Source: Candidatus Poseidoniaceae archaeon (lineage in GTDB: Archaea > Thermoplasmatota > Poseidoniia > Poseidoniales > Poseidoniaceae). From it: DNA of 35,872 bases. The notes under the pieces are model-generated. The model saw only the letters and a program-made list of their open reading frames with translations, did no database searches and was not told where the DNA came from. The stretch spans positions 1 through 35,872 of the forward strand of contig JASLKC010000014.1 of the NCBI GenBank assembly GCA_030747785.1, given 5' to 3'. Shown here piece by piece: positions 7,993 to 16,897 of the stretch. Each line of letters opens with the position of its first letter. Position 1 is the first letter of the stretch. The position numbers were made by a program, and so were the translations under genes.

Positions 7993-10900
7993 GTGATGAT
8001 GATGCTTTGGAAGACCTTGAATGATGGTGGCCGCAATAGAGCGGTTCTGCTTGCCCTTTTGATGTTGCTTTCGACAACTGCTGCGAATATGGCTTCGGCC
8101 TCGACTTCCCGGCAATATTCTACAGGTACAGATCCTGTCGATGTAGCGTTGGGAGATTTCGATTGTGATGGCGACTTAGATATCGTTTCTGCAAACGACC
8201 AGAGCTTGAAAATTTCAGTTCTTTGGAACGATAATGGCCAATTCCAGCGCAGGTCGGATATTTGGACTTCAGCGAATACCAGTATGAATGCAAACTTCCA
8301 AGATCATTCTAACACTCAACAAGTAGAAGTTGGAGAATTTACTGGTGATTCCGCTATCGACATAGTCATCTATGCACGTAACCAGCCGCTAAGACAAGAC
8401 TCAACCGGAGCTATCGTAGTAGACAAACCTGGAAATGTGACAATCATCGAGAACGATGGTTGCAGCAGTGACACATTCACTGTCGGAGAGCGTTTCGATG
8501 TTGTCTGGATGTGGGACCTAGCAGTCGCAGATCTGGATGGAGATAACAATGATGATATCGTAACTCTCGAGTTGCTTGCCGACCTTAAGAATCAGCGAGT
8601 AGTCACCTACATGGGTCCGATTTCTTCCTCCACAACTGGCAAGATTACCAGCCTAGGAGATTCCACTCAAAATTCCTATCGTGAATTAGAATTAGGCGAT
8701 TGGGGAGAGACGAGTCAAACTCACCCTGTTAACGGAAACTGCGATGACGTAGATCTCTGGTTAGTTCGCTCTGAAGGTGTGGATTATCTTTCTGGAGCGG
8801 CAACAAATCCAGGTAAGTCGGATAACATGACCGTCATTGAATATGATTGTCTCAATGCTCTTCAAGGATTCCCTGCAACAGTGACATGGAGTTCTACCGG
8901 TAGTAGTGGCATGCACGTTCACGCAGTAGGCCCTGAATTCGGTGGTATGGACATAGGCGACTTGAATGGTGATGGAATCATCGATGTTGTCGCTATCAAC
9001 GACGGCAATACTGAGAATGTAACATATGCTACAATCAATCAAGCTACTCACACATATAGTACTTCGAAGACAGTGTACTTTGGCCCATATATTGCATGGG
9101 AAGTTACAATTGCCGAACTCAATGGAGACGGGGAACCTGACTTCATTCACGCTGCTAAGTTCAAGCAATCGAACTCAACTTCGTCTACAGGCGATTCCAC
9201 AAGCAATTTCTACCTCAACCTACCAACAAGTGTTCAGGTTACCTTATCCAATGGTGGCGGTGGGCACATGAGTCCATTGGCATACTTTGGTGCAATGCGT
9301 CCAACAACTGCAATTGTCGGACAGGTTATCGGTGGAGCAAGTAGCGCTCCAGATATTGTCGTAGGCCATGGTGCATACGATCAGACCACTTGGGATGACA
9401 ATTGGGGATGGAGCGGTTCCTATGACCGAATCATCGTAGTCGAGATGGACAATAAGGACCTCGCAGTCTCTAAAATCGACATCTCTCCAACCGATGCATA
9501 TGTCGGTGCTCTAGGAGAAGGTAACAGAGATGTCGAAGTTACAGTAAAGAATACTGGAATGGATATTCTAAACGGCCAAGCAACTCTTGATGTTGAAATC
9601 AAGGAAGTCGATGAGGCTTCCTCAACCAATGTATCTGTCTACGAAATGGATTGGGATAGTGCTGAGGTTAAGTCTGGATGTAACTCTGGATGTACATGGA
9701 CATACGAATCCTACTTTGGAAACCATCACTGGATGGAAGAGACCAATCATACAACTGGGCACACAGCTAATAACAACGCACCAGCAATGAATGCTAACAC
9801 CAATAATCCGACCGATTACATGTGGTCTGGAACCTATGAGACAAATAGTTCTGGGGATGTGTGGTCTGGTTATGGTGCAAATTGGGATGAAGCAATGATT
9901 CTAGAAGATGTAGACTTAACCGGCGCTGACCGTGCTTGGATGAGTATGGAGATTTTCCGTCATCTTGGATATGCATCTACATTCATACAGGACACATCTG
10001 GACAATATATCCTCGCAGACATCTGGGATGATATGGCGATTATCGAGGTTTTCGATGAAGACTATGGATGGGTTACCATCGGATGTCCGAATGAGGCATA
10101 CTTCTCTGGACAATGTGCTTCGGGAGAGAGTCTATGGGGAGGATATGACGCAGACCGAGTATTCAATCTTCAACAGGGTGGATATGCTGAGTCGATTTCC
10201 TACTATGGTGTATATGCAGCAGGAACTAACTATGGATGGGGTAACTTCACTGAGGATGACCTTGGTGCATTCGACCTCTCTACTTTCGCTGGCAAGACTG
10301 TCGACATTCGCTTCCGTTTCAAGTCGGGATGGGAAGGATCTAACTCCAATGATGATGAAGCTCGCTGGACAGGACGAGATGGTTTCGCTCTCGATAACAT
10401 TTCCATCTGGAAGCAAAACACTGCATTCACAAGCAACGTTCAGACCAAGCAGTCCAACATCAACATGAACAACCTCGCACCAAATGAGGAATACACTTCT
10501 TCGATTACTGCTGACTTCGTTAACGGAACTACTTACCGAATCTCTGCTACCTTGAACTATGGTCAAGATGAGCAACCAGCAAATGATGAGATTGTAGGAT
10601 ATGTTACAGCATTCAATATCTTCGACCCTGGAGTCAATGACATTGAGTCATTCAATCCCGGTGGGCTATATGCTGAGGGTATCTTCCCAATCGAGGTCCA
10701 AGTCGAACACTTTGGAAATACCAATGTGACATTCGATGTTGAAGCTTCGGTTTACAGCGCACTTCCTGCAGACATCTACTGTGGTTCACCACTGGTTGTC
10801 TGTGATGAGATGTTTGAAGGCGGGTCATCCGGATTCCGCTATACCGATGACAATAATGGAAATGGTGGAATCGTTGACGATTCCTCCTGTCCTGAGGTTC

Positions 10901-13900
10901 TATTCGGTTCACACTCCTATTGGTTTGGAAACCCATGTGATACTCCGAACAGTTTCGGTGATGTTTGGGAGAACGAGACTCTAACAATCCCTGATATCGA
11001 TCTGAACAATATGTCTGGAGATTTCGTTGCACTCAACTTCGAATATTTCGCTGAGACTTGGTTCGAAATCGATGCTGAAGGCGATGCATACAATGTTGGC
11101 GACTATGCTGCATTGACTGCAGATTGGAACCGAGGAGGTACCGATTACTCTGGAGTTCTTTGGGGACAATGGAACGATTACAACGAGGATGGAACATGCT
11201 TAGTCGATGAGAACGATGATGGTTTCATAGACGAGAATGAGACCCAGATTGATGGCATTGAAGTCGACCTGATCGGCGATACTCGCAATGTAAATGGTGG
11301 AACAGGAAACTGGGAAATCTTCTACAATAGCGATGGTCTTGTCAAGTCACGTAGTATTGACCTAACTCACCTTTACATGTTCAACAACTCAGATATCGAC
11401 TCCAATAATTGGGGACCTGAGTGTCTAAGCCTTGCGGGTTCGACAGTTGACCTCAACTTTGAATTCCAGTCTAACGATGATGGTCATAACGGCCAGAACG
11501 ACGGTGTTCGTGGTATTGCATTCGACAATATTTCCTTGGAAGAATTTACCTTCACCCAAGACGCAACCTATTCCTCAACCGTCGTCGACTTAGACGCAGA
11601 GGAGAACAGAACAATTGCAATTTCAGACCACGACTTTGTTTCCGGTGTCTACAAGATTGAAATCGAAACACTCTTCGACAATACAACTACTGGAACTTCA
11701 TGGTTCGGTCACCAAGAAGTCTCTGTGGCAAATAATCTCGCACGAGTTATCTTCTCGGTTGAGAGCGTAGACATCACACTTGGAAAGCCAGATCAGATTT
11801 CTTGTCTCTCTGATGTGGTTCTAGATTGTGTACTACCAATCGACAGCGTACTAACCCATGATTGGGGTCTTTCTGCAACCAATGGTGTCTTACAAGGTGA
11901 TTACACCTTCCACATGACCATCAACGACCTTGCAGATGGTAGTCAAGTTCATACTACAACTGCCGGACCTTCGCAGACCCTTGGGCCTCATGAGAGGACA
12001 ATGGTATCATTCACTCCATGGAATGGTTGGCAAGATGGACATACGTACAACATAACCTATCATGCTACCTTACCAAATGGTGACACCTCTGGTAATGAGC
12101 GATTCTTCCATGCTGGCTTTGCTGATATGGTAGATGTCGCAATACTATCCGGTGACACCACGCGTACTCAGTCGATTAAGGAGGACTTAGTTCTCCTCGG
12201 TATGACTTATACTCAGTTCGATATTAACGACTGGGATGAGTATCTAGAGACTGGATGGCTAACTCATTACAGCAAGGTTCTGATGCCAATACAGGATGTC
12301 AATACCGCAAAACCTTCTGATGCAGGAGGCAAGGGATACTACGAAAAGTTGGGTATCTCAAGCCATAAGACCACTCTGAAGAATTTCATGTCTTCAGGTG
12401 GAACGGTACAGGTGCATCTTGGAACATCTACCGATTACTACGAGTTTAGTAGCAGCACAGGATCTAGCCTACTTCCATTCGACATGGATGTACAGCCAAG
12501 AAACACCCCTGAGACCCGTGTTACATACAACAACATGGATGTTGCAGATGCATATCATCCAATCCTCGACGGAGTAGAATTAGCAGCCTTCCAAGGATTT
12601 GACCAATATGGAACGGTGACAGAGGCAGTACTCAACACCAAGAGTGTTGCAGCGACCTCCATCCCATCTGCATGTAATGGATATTCGGAGAGTGGCGGTG
12701 GATTCCAGCGCCTTATTCAGTCTGAAGCTGAGCCACAGGATACTGTGCTAGCAACATGCAGTTATGTTGACGGTGGAATGATTGTCACCACAATCGATGT
12801 TGCTGGTGTTTCAGAGCGTGCTGATAGTGCAACATTCCCATTATTGGGTAACATGCTATCTTACCATGTTAGTCAATACCCTCAGGGCTTTGGTACTCTA
12901 GGAAATGGATTAGACCTCACAATCAACGGAGAGGTTCCAACTCTTGACCCTTCGACTGGCGGATATTCTTACCACTACATGAAGAGTGATTCACAGGTAA
13001 CCTTTGGATACACTACCGCTACATCTGAGCCACTATTGACCGACTGGGTAATCAGCGGTCCAACAGATTGGCAAGGAGCTTCAATGGCAAGCGGTACCGA
13101 CCACACCGATGAGATGAGCCCGACCTCTACTTTCTGTAAGGTTGACCTCTCTTCTGCTACTGGATGTCTTCAGGGCGCAACTTGGGATATCACACTATAC
13201 TTACACGATGCAGCTGGCCACGGCCGCTCAATTTCCGTCACCGTCATGACAGACGATGTACGAGCAGATGAGCACCGCCCGGTTGCTGACGTTGTTATTG
13301 ACATGCGTGAAGAATACCAAGACCAGGTTGAGAATCGTGGTACTAAGACAGTATCTGACACAGACTGGCCAGTTAACCGTATTCATCTTGATGAGGATGG
13401 CGAGGTTGTCATCCACTTCGATGCATCCGAATCATCTGATGCAGATGCCCTAGATGGAAATGGAATCGAGACCTATGAGTGGACGGTACTCTTTGATGCT
13501 CCATATGGCGATGATAACTTCGATCTCGAAGGTCACATCTTCACCAAGCCATCATCTTCTGATGGTGCATGGGCATATACTTTCCAGAATGTAACTGTCG
13601 ATGCAAGTGGGCAGACAGAATCTCTAATTCGTATCGAGTTAGTAGTATTCGATAAGGCTGGAAAGTCGAGCGAGAAGTACCGTATGTACTTCTCAGTAGT
13701 ACCAGAGGGCTTCGGCGATGAAGAACCAGTGGTCCAAATCGACCTATCAGTCAATGGTAGCCAGGTTACTTCTGATACCATCACTATCTCAGGAACCGTA
13801 CTTTCGGGTGCTGAGCAAGGAGATGTCTATGTCGAGGCTGCACTGAGTTCAGAGGCATTCGCACAGTCTGCAGTTGCAAAGTACAACATGCAACTTGAGG

Positions 13901-14493
13901 GAAGTTGGGCTAAGTCCGACAAACTTGGAGATACAGATGGATTTGACCTAACTCTAACTATCTCGGACCTATACACCAATGAAACCTCTACGCAGGAGAT
14001 ATACTTGCTAATCTATGAGGGAGATGACAAGCGCTGGCCAGTAGAGAAGTATCTCATTATTCACCTACCAGCATGTCAAGGCCTAGAAGTTCCAGTAGAG
14101 GTTCTTGCAGAGGACCCTGAAGGACGCTGGGTTTGGGCAGATGGTGCTTGTGAGTGGGAAGGAGAATACTCCTTCAATCCAGATGATGGTACCTTTACAG
14201 AACCGAGGACTGAAGATTCTACAAGCGGCGGTGGCGATGACATGATTATGTATGTAGCAATCGGTGTTGGTCTACTTCTAGTGGTCATATTATCACTATT
14301 CTTCGTCCTGAGGGGCGGAAGTGATGAGGATGATACTGTTCAGGATTTCAATGCGACAGCAGCAGGATATGGTGGAGTTGCACAAATGGATCCAATGGAA
14401 CAGTATGTGCAGCAGTTAATCGCTCAGGGCTACCCTGAAGAGACGGCGCGGACCTATGCCCAGCAATATGCCGGGCATTTCCAGCAACAGTAG
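7993..14493 (+). CDS. Giant secreted FG-GAP/VCBS repeat surface protein with C-terminal membrane anchor
   Basis: A 2166-residue extracytoplasmic protein. The start is the GTG-ATG-ATG-ATG cluster at 7993-8004; any of these is possible. A signal peptide spans about residues 15-37 (ending near ASAS). FG-GAP/VCBS-type calcium-binding blades follow from about 47 to 390 (GDFDCDGDLDIV, ADLDGDNNDDIV, GDLNGDGIIDVV, ELNGDGEPDF). Several beta-rich adhesion-like domains resembling CARDB come next (e.g. from about 490, EVTVKNTG). A Rossmann-like segment from about 1380 (VDVAILSGD) resembles a glutamine-amidotransferase fold. A transmembrane helix is at about 2084-2107. The cytoplasmic tail ends in a Gln-rich helical motif. 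Many paired Cys suggest disulfides. Likely roles are cell-surface adhesion or polymer binding; no enzymatic motif is certain. Confidence 0.85.
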   Translation: MMMMLWKTLNDGGRNRAVLLALLMLLSTTAANMASASTSRQYSTGTDPVDVALGDFDCDGDLDIVSANDQSLKISVLWNDNGQFQRRSDIWTSANTSMNANFQDHSNTQQVEVGEFTGDSAIDIVIYARNQPLRQDSTGAIVVDKPGNVTIIENDGCSSDTFTVGERFDVVWMWDLAVADLDGDNNDDIVTLELLADLKNQRVVTYMGPISSSTTGKITSLGDSTQNSYRELELGDWGETSQTHPVNGNCDDVDLWLVRSEGVDYLSGAATNPGKSDNMTVIEYDCLNALQGFPATVTWSSTGSSGMHVHAVGPEFGGMDIGDLNGDGIIDVVAINDGNTENVTYATINQATHTYSTSKTVYFGPYIAWEVTIAELNGDGEPDFIHAAKFKQSNSTSSTGDSTSNFYLNLPTSVQVTLSNGGGGHMSPLAYFGAMRPTTAIVGQVIGGASSAPDIVVGHGAYDQTTWDDNWGWSGSYDRIIVVEMDNKDLAVSKIDISPTDAYVGALGEGNRDVEVTVKNTGMDILNGQATLDVEIKEVDEASSTNVSVYEMDWDSAEVKSGCNSGCTWTYESYFGNHHWMEETNHTTGHTANNNAPAMNANTNNPTDYMWSGTYETNSSGDVWSGYGANWDEAMILEDVDLTGADRAWMSMEIFRHLGYASTFIQDTSGQYILADIWDDMAIIEVFDEDYGWVTIGCPNEAYFSGQCASGESLWGGYDADRVFNLQQGGYAESISYYGVYAAGTNYGWGNFTEDDLGAFDLSTFAGKTVDIRFRFKSGWEGSNSNDDEARWTGRDGFALDNISIWKQNTAFTSNVQTKQSNINMNNLAPNEEYTSSITADFVNGTTYRISATLNYGQDEQPANDEIVGYVTAFNIFDPGVNDIESFNPGGLYAEGIFPIEVQVEHFGNTNVTFDVEASVYSALPADIYCGSPLVVCDEMFEGGSSGFRYTDDNNGNGGIVDDSSCPEVLFGSHSYWFGNPCDTPNSFGDVWENETLTIPDIDLNNMSGDFVALNFEYFAETWFEIDAEGDAYNVGDYAALTADWNRGGTDYSGVLWGQWNDYNEDGTCLVDENDDGFIDENETQIDGIEVDLIGDTRNVNGGTGNWEIFYNSDGLVKSRSIDLTHLYMFNNSDIDSNNWGPECLSLAGSTVDLNFEFQSNDDGHNGQNDGVRGIAFDNISLEEFTFTQDATYSSTVVDLDAEENRTIAISDHDFVSGVYKIEIETLFDNTTTGTSWFGHQEVSVANNLARVIFSVESVDITLGKPDQISCLSDVVLDCVLPIDSVLTHDWGLSATNGVLQGDYTFHMTINDLADGSQVHTTTAGPSQTLGPHERTMVSFTPWNGWQDGHTYNITYHATLPNGDTSGNERFFHAGFADMVDVAILSGDTTRTQSIKEDLVLLGMTYTQFDINDWDEYLETGWLTHYSKVLMPIQDVNTAKPSDAGGKGYYEKLGISSHKTTLKNFMSSGGTVQVHLGTSTDYYEFSSSTGSSLLPFDMDVQPRNTPETRVTYNNMDVADAYHPILDGVELAAFQGFDQYGTVTEAVLNTKSVAATSIPSACNGYSESGGGFQRLIQSEAEPQDTVLATCSYVDGGMIVTTIDVAGVSERADSATFPLLGNMLSYHVSQYPQGFGTLGNGLDLTINGEVPTLDPSTGGYSYHYMKSDSQVTFGYTTATSEPLLTDWVISGPTDWQGASMASGTDHTDEMSPTSTFCKVDLSSATGCLQGATWDITLYLHDAAGHGRSISVTVMTDDVRADEHRPVADVVIDMREEYQDQVENRGTKTVSDTDWPVNRIHLDEDGEVVIHFDASESSDADALDGNGIETYEWTVLFDAPYGDDNFDLEGHIFTKPSSSDGAWAYTFQNVTVDASGQTESLIRIELVVFDKAGKSSEKYRMYFSVVPEGFGDEEPVVQIDLSVNGSQVTSDTITISGTVLSGAEQGDVYVEAALSSEAFAQSAVAKYNMQLEGSWAKSDKLGDTDGFDLTLTISDLYTNETSTQEIYLLIYEGDDKRWPVEKYLIIHLPACQGLEVPVEVLAEDPEGRWVWADGACEWEGEYSFNPDDGTFTEPRTEDSTSGGGDDMIMYVAIGVGLLLVVILSLFFVLRGGSDEDDTVQDFNATAAGYGGVAQMDPMEQYVQQLIAQGYPEETARTYAQQYAGHFQQQ

Positions 14494-14518
14494 TGAGCCT
14501 CACTTCTGTGTTTGAGCG

Positions 14519-14540
14519 CTCTGGCCCGTAAGGGCCGGAG
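14519..14540 (+). terminator. Hairpin after the giant surface protein gene
   Basis: CTCTGGCCC (14519-14527) pairs with GGGCCGGAG (14532-14540) across the tetraloop GTAA, a GNRA-class loop. One pair is G-T and the rest are Watson-Crick. It starts 26 nt after the stop codon at 14493 and lies 50 nt before the ahcY ATG. It could end or protect the upstream transcript, or sit in the ahcY leader. No T-run follows, so intrinsic termination is not certain. Confidence 0.4.
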
Positions 14541-14590
14541 TGTCCACTCGACCGATTGACCTATGAACAGTGGTCGCAAGCGCCCATTCC

Positions 14591-15856
14591 ATGGACGAAG
14601 GTGAGAATTACACCGTGGCCGACATCAGCCTAGCTGAACAGGGTTCATTACGGGTTGATTGGGCTCGCTCAAGGATGCCAGTTCTCACCGCTCTACGTGA
14701 AGAAGCAGAAAAAACTCGCCCACTAGAGGGAATGAGAGTTGCTGGTTGCCTTCATGTTACCAAGGAAACTGCAGTTTTAATCGAGACAATAGGTGCTGCA
14801 GGTGCCGAAATCTCATGGTCGGGATGTAACCCACTTTCAACTCAAGACGATGTTGCTGCTTGGCTTGCTCGTGAAGGCTACTCAGTTTTCGCTTGGCACG
14901 GCCAGTCGGTTGAGGATTTCTACAGGTGCATTGACCGTACCCTAGAATTCAAACCAACTCTAACTTTGGATGATGGCGCTGATTTAATCGTGCGAGTGCA
15001 CGGCGAAAAGAAAGAATTCGCTGAAGGAGTGATTGGAGGTACTGAGGAAACCACTACCGGAGTTCATCGATTGAGAGCAATGGGTGATGCCGGCGATTTA
15101 CTCTATCCAGTAATAGCAGTAAATGATGCAATCACAAAGTGGGATTTCGATAATATCTATGGTACCGGACAATCTACTCTCGATGGAATAATCCGTGCAA
15201 CCTCGGTATTAATCGCTGGCAAAACATTCGTTGTTGGCGGATATGGCCACTGTGGAAGTGGCCTTGCTATGAGAGCGAGAGGAATGGGCGCCAATGTCAT
15301 CATCACTGAAGTTGACCCACTTCCCGGACTCAGAGCAGTTATGGATGGTTTTCGAGTCATGAAAATGGATGAAGCGGCTTCAATAGGTGATATTTTCTGT
15401 ACCGCTACAGGAATGAAAGACATTCTTGTGGGCCGTCATTTTGATTCGATGAAGGATGGTGCAATTATCTCTAATACGGGTCATTATGATTGTGAAATTA
15501 ATATTGAGCAACTAAAGTCTCAAGCAGTATCTATGCGTAATATTAGGCCTGAGAATGATGAGTATACAATGGCAGACGGAAGACGCATTTTCTTATTGGC
15601 AGATGGTCGCTTAGTCAATTTAGCAGCAGCAGAAGGACATCCTTCCGAGGTAATGGACATGAGTTTTGCAAATCAATTCCTTTCTCTGTGCCGCCTTGCA
15701 GCAGATGGCGCTGGAATGGCGCCGATTGTACATGATATCAGTTTTGAACAGGACCAAGATCTCGCTATGACCAAGTTGGCTACTTTGGGCTTTGGAATCG
15801 ACGAACTTACCGCCGAACAAGCCGCCTATCTAACCGATTATACAGCTGGGACTTGA
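14591..15856 (+). CDS. ahcY: Adenosylhomocysteinase
   Basis: S-adenosylhomocysteine hydrolase reversibly cleaves SAH to adenosine and homocysteine and so relieves product inhibition of SAM-dependent methyltransferases. In the 421-residue form starting at ATG 14591, family positions are visible: CLHVTKETAVLIET (His55), the DDGADL block (128-132), EETTTGVHRL (152-161), NDAITKWDFDN (Lys183, Asp187) and the NAD-binding GYGHCGSG (217-224). The C-terminus is shorter than in animal enzymes, as usual for archaea. An in-frame GTG at 14570 would add seven residues but lacks support. The gene stops 3 nt before the end of the convergent TPR gene. Confidence 0.95.
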   Translation: MDEGENYTVADISLAEQGSLRVDWARSRMPVLTALREEAEKTRPLEGMRVAGCLHVTKETAVLIETIGAAGAEISWSGCNPLSTQDDVAAWLAREGYSVFAWHGQSVEDFYRCIDRTLEFKPTLTLDDGADLIVRVHGEKKEFAEGVIGGTEETTTGVHRLRAMGDAGDLLYPVIAVNDAITKWDFDNIYGTGQSTLDGIIRATSVLIAGKTFVVGGYGHCGSGLAMRARGMGANVIITEVDPLPGLRAVMDGFRVMKMDEAASIGDIFCTATGMKDILVGRHFDSMKDGAIISNTGHYDCEINIEQLKSQAVSMRNIRPENDEYTMADGRRIFLLADGRLVNLAAAEGHPSEVMDMSFANQFLSLCRLAADGAGMAPIVHDISFEQDQDLAMTKLATLGFGIDELTAEQAAYLTDYTAGT

Positions 15857-15859
15857 GAT

Positions 15860-16897
15860 TCATTCTTCCTCAAAGCCAGGGAGTTCATTGGAATCCTCAC
15901 CTTCTTCGATAATCCCGATTTCATCTAGATGAGAATCGAAGTCAGGTAGCCTTGGCTTCCAATTTCGAGGTAGGGGTTTTCCTGCGAGGACAATCTTGGA
16001 ATATCTTTCTTGATATGCACGCGCTCGTCTTCCTACAAGGAAAAGATAGAGGCGAGAATCTCGCACATCATCTGGAATGACTAATTTTGCTGTACTCGCC
16101 TCAAAATCCATTGCTCTAAGGAGATTAAATGCAGGTCTGTTCACCTTTTGGAACAATCCGCGAGTAAACCTCATGCCCATGATGACAGTTATTAGAATCA
16201 TGATAGAGGTTAGGCAAAAGCCAGTCCAGCCATCACCGAATAACGCTCTGGAAATGAAAACTTCCATCATCAGAAATGGCACGGTAGTCATCATAAAAAT
16301 CAAATTTTCAGATACCGGGCCCTTATTTCTCCTAGAATGGATGGCATTCCATCCATTGTGATTCTTTTCCCAAGGGCGGAAATGGTTACCCTCGTCCTGC
16401 TCTGCTGCCTTTGAGACCAATGCATGCAATCTGCTAATTCGGGTGAATTGAGTAGTGCCGACATCGAGGTTTTCCTCTTGAATCGCTGCCAAACGATCCA
16501 TTGCTTTGTCATAGAACCCCATGTCGGTAAGAATGGCGGCTTGTTCGACAAGTGGCACCGATTCAAATGGAGCGACTTCTCGACATTCTTGCCACCAGAA
16601 GAGTGCATCCTCGTATAGGCCGAGTTCGTCAGCCATTAGGCGACCACCTCTAACCCAAGCATCTACTCTTGATGGTTCTAGAGCGACTACTTTTCTGCAT
16701 GCGTTTAGAGATCTAGACGCTCGTCCTAGGTCTGCTTGTGACTTATCAGATAATTCGAGGCTAGAAATCATCCACCAAGATTCGGCATGAGAAGGGTCTG
16801 CTTTTACGGCTGCTCTAGCCGACTCGAGAGCGCCCTCAATGTCACCTTCATCCTCTGCAGCAATTGCATCGAGATAGTGGTCTTCAGCGTTCATCAT
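15860..16897 (-). CDS. TPR-repeat protein with two transmembrane segments
   Basis: About 345 residues from the ATG at 16897 (a second ATG follows directly at 16894). The N-terminal half is tetratricopeptide-like: AEDEGDIEGALESARAAVKA, then SLNACRKVVALEPSRVDAWV and GLYEDALFWWQECREVAPFE. Around residues 195-245 two hydrophobic segments follow (IFMMTTVPFLMMEVFI and FCLTSIMILITVIMGM). The remaining tail is charged and ends acidic. It probably acts as a membrane-linked protein-interaction scaffold; partner unknown. The start overlaps the end of the Gar1-domain gene by 14 nt. A GGAGG at 16903-16907, inside the upstream gene, is well spaced for this ATG. Longer in-frame starts would run deep into the upstream gene and are not favoured. 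Confidence 0.75.
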   Translation of the reverse strand: MMNAEDHYLDAIAAEDEGDIEGALESARAAVKADPSHAESWWMISSLELSDKSQADLGRASRSLNACRKVVALEPSRVDAWVRGGRLMADELGLYEDALFWWQECREVAPFESVPLVEQAAILTDMGFYDKAMDRLAAIQEENLDVGTTQFTRISRLHALVSKAAEQDEGNHFRPWEKNHNGWNAIHSRRNKGPVSENLIFMMTTVPFLMMEVFISRALFGDGWTGFCLTSIMILITVIMGMRFTRGLFQKVNRPAFNLLRAMDFEASTAKLVIPDDVRDSRLYLFLVGRRARAYQERYSKIVLAGKPLPRNWKPRLPDFDSHLDEIGIIEEGEDSNELPGFEEE

